Source of the DNA: Burkholderiales bacterium
GTDB lineage: Bacteria > Pseudomonadota > Gammaproteobacteria > Burkholderiales > CAIKXV01
Length of the DNA stretch: 6,933 nucleotides
Assembly: GCA_019751575.1 (NCBI GenBank)
Contig: JAIENF010000493.1
Location: 1 to 6,933 of the forward strand
Direction of reading: 5' to 3'
Position numbers and translations under genes: made by a program. The stretch's first letter is position 1, and each line of letters starts with the position of its first letter. Below are positions 5,962 through 6,933 of this stretch, piece after piece. Under the pieces are notes generated by a model. It did not search any database, was not told where the DNA came from, and saw only the letters and a list, made by a program, of their open reading frames with translations.

Positions 5962-6933
5962 ATGCCTTTGGATACGCAGCAGATCGGGCCGGGTGCCATA
6001 CGCATGGGCCCGAATGACAATGTCGCCATCGCGCGCATCGACCTCGACCCGGGGCATGCCTCGCTCCAGCACGGGCCCGCCTGCGTGCAACCGGTACCGC
6101 GTGGCCACAAGGTGGCGCTCAGCACGATCGAGGCCGGCCAGCCGGTGATCAAGCTGGGCACGCCGATCGGACGCGCCCGGCACGACATCCATCCTGGCCA
6201 GCACGTGCATGTGCACAACCTGGTCCCCGAGCCGGCCGGCCCGCGCGATGCCGATGCGTACGCGTTCTGCAGCGAGCGCCGGCCGATGGAACAGGTGCCT
6301 GCCGAGCGGCGCGACATGTTCCACGGCATCGTGCGCGAAGGCGGGCGCGTCGGCACGCGAAACTTCATCGGGCTGATCCCCACGGCGAACTGCTCGGCGA
6401 CGGTCGCGCGACGCATCGCCGACCACTTCAACCACGGCCCGGGCTGGCTGCCACGGACCATCGACGGCGTGCTCGCACTCACCCACCGGACCGGCAGCGG
6501 GATGTCGATGGACAGCACCGGGTTCCGCCTGCTCGCCCGCACCCTCGCCGGCTTCTCCCGTCATCCGAACTTCGGCGGCCTGATGCTGATCGGCCTGGGC
6601 AGCGAGACGCAGCAGATGCAGCAGTTGCTCGCGGAACGCCCGCTTGCCGTGGCCGGAGGACGCCTGCGCACGATCACGGTGCAGGAGGAAGGCGGATCGC
6701 AGTCGACGATCCGCCGCGGCATCGCCGAAGTGGCCTCGATGCTTGCCGCCGTGGCCGACATCAAGCGCTCGCCGGTGGACGCGAGCCACCTGACCATCGG
6801 CCTGAAATGCGGTGCCTCGGACCTGTTCTGCGCCCTCTCCGCGAACCCCGCGCTCGGGCATGCAGTCGACCTGCTGGTGCGGCAGGGCGGCACCGCCATC
6901 CTGGCCGAGACCCCCGAACTGCTCGGGGCCGCG
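5962..6933 (+). CDS. UxaA/GarD-family sugar-acid dehydratase (altronate/galactarate dehydratase-like), 5' part
   Basis: The first 324 codons are present and the frame is still open at the window edge; full-length family members have about 500 residues. The N-terminal SAF domain (about 15-90) shows NVAIARIDL, VPRGHKVAL and GQHVHVHN (79-86, His81/83/85). The dehydratase core begins with GRVGTRNFIGLIPTANCSATVA (in two pieces, about 128-149, Cys144), then THRTGSGM (174-181), HPNFGG, LIGLGSE (about 209-215) and LKCGASDLFCALSANP (281-296, Cys283). Known relatives dehydrate D-altronate, galactarate or similar sugar acids to 2-keto-3-deoxy acids and typically need iron. Judged from remembered UxaA and GarD sequences, the family has Cys in the GCG/GCS and GLGCE blocks; here both are Ser (S179, S214), and the CGGSD block is CGASD. 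The substrate is therefore uncertain. It is transcribed away from birA; its downstream partners lie outside the window. Confidence 0.88.
   Translation, partial: MPLDTQQIGPGAIRMGPNDNVAIARIDLDPGHASLQHGPACVQPVPRGHKVALSTIEAGQPVIKLGTPIGRARHDIHPGQHVHVHNLVPEPAGPRDADAYAFCSERRPMEQVPAERRDMFHGIVREGGRVGTRNFIGLIPTANCSATVARRIADHFNHGPGWLPRTIDGVLALTHRTGSGMSMDSTGFRLLARTLAGFSRHPNFGGLMLIGLGSETQQMQQLLAERPLAVAGGRLRTITVQEEGGSQSTIRRGIAEVASMLAAVADIKRSPVDASHLTIGLKCGASDLFCALSANPALGHAVDLLVRQGGTAILAETPELLGAA

Noticed and set aside
5656..6861. A 401-codon minus-strand open frame opposite the UxaA-family gene
   Set aside because: It is the antisense shadow of a clearly recognisable coding region, with no motifs and a composition typical of such shadows.

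Overview
The window is GC-rich with strong codon bias and looks like chromosomal DNA of a proteobacterium, most likely a betaproteobacterium. The best support is the compact birA-coaX-SPOR gene cluster, an arrangement known in Burkholderiales (the Bordetella coaX gene was first described as baf, next to birA), with an LPS-heptose gene close by. There is no sign of phage, insertion sequence, CRISPR array, tRNA or rRNA. The species cannot be named from the sequence alone.

Layout, left to right. (1) The last 36 codons of an RfaE2/HldE-type heptose-1-phosphate adenylyltransferase (+) end at 113. (2) A small His/Gly/Pro-rich lipoprotein gene (-) ends 7 bases beyond that stop, tail to tail. (3) Divergent from it, across about 160 bases, is a 784-residue GAF-PAS-GGDEF-EAL cyclic-di-GMP protein (+) that keeps the key residues of both enzyme domains and an RxxD inhibitory site. 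(4) A 75-base convergent gap holds a GC-rich hairpin. (5) A three-gene minus-strand operon, birA > coaX > SPOR-domain protein, has ATGA overlaps at both junctions, so translation is probably coupled; it joins biotin-protein ligation and repression, the first step of CoA synthesis, and a membrane-anchored envelope protein. (6) A 389-base divergent intergenic region separates birA from the last gene. It holds a candidate promoter for each side, a cluster of inverted repeats between them (including a perfect 17-base dyad), and, further along, two mutually exclusive hairpins in the presumed leader of the rightward gene. (7) The first 324 codons of a UxaA/GarD-family sugar-acid dehydratase (+) run off the right edge; two of four family-conserved cysteines are serine.

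Most of the window is ordinary housekeeping and signalling content. The parts most worth a second look are the structured birA/dehydratase intergenic region and the cysteine-to-serine changes in the dehydratase-like protein. I do not see a clear new multi-gene system here.
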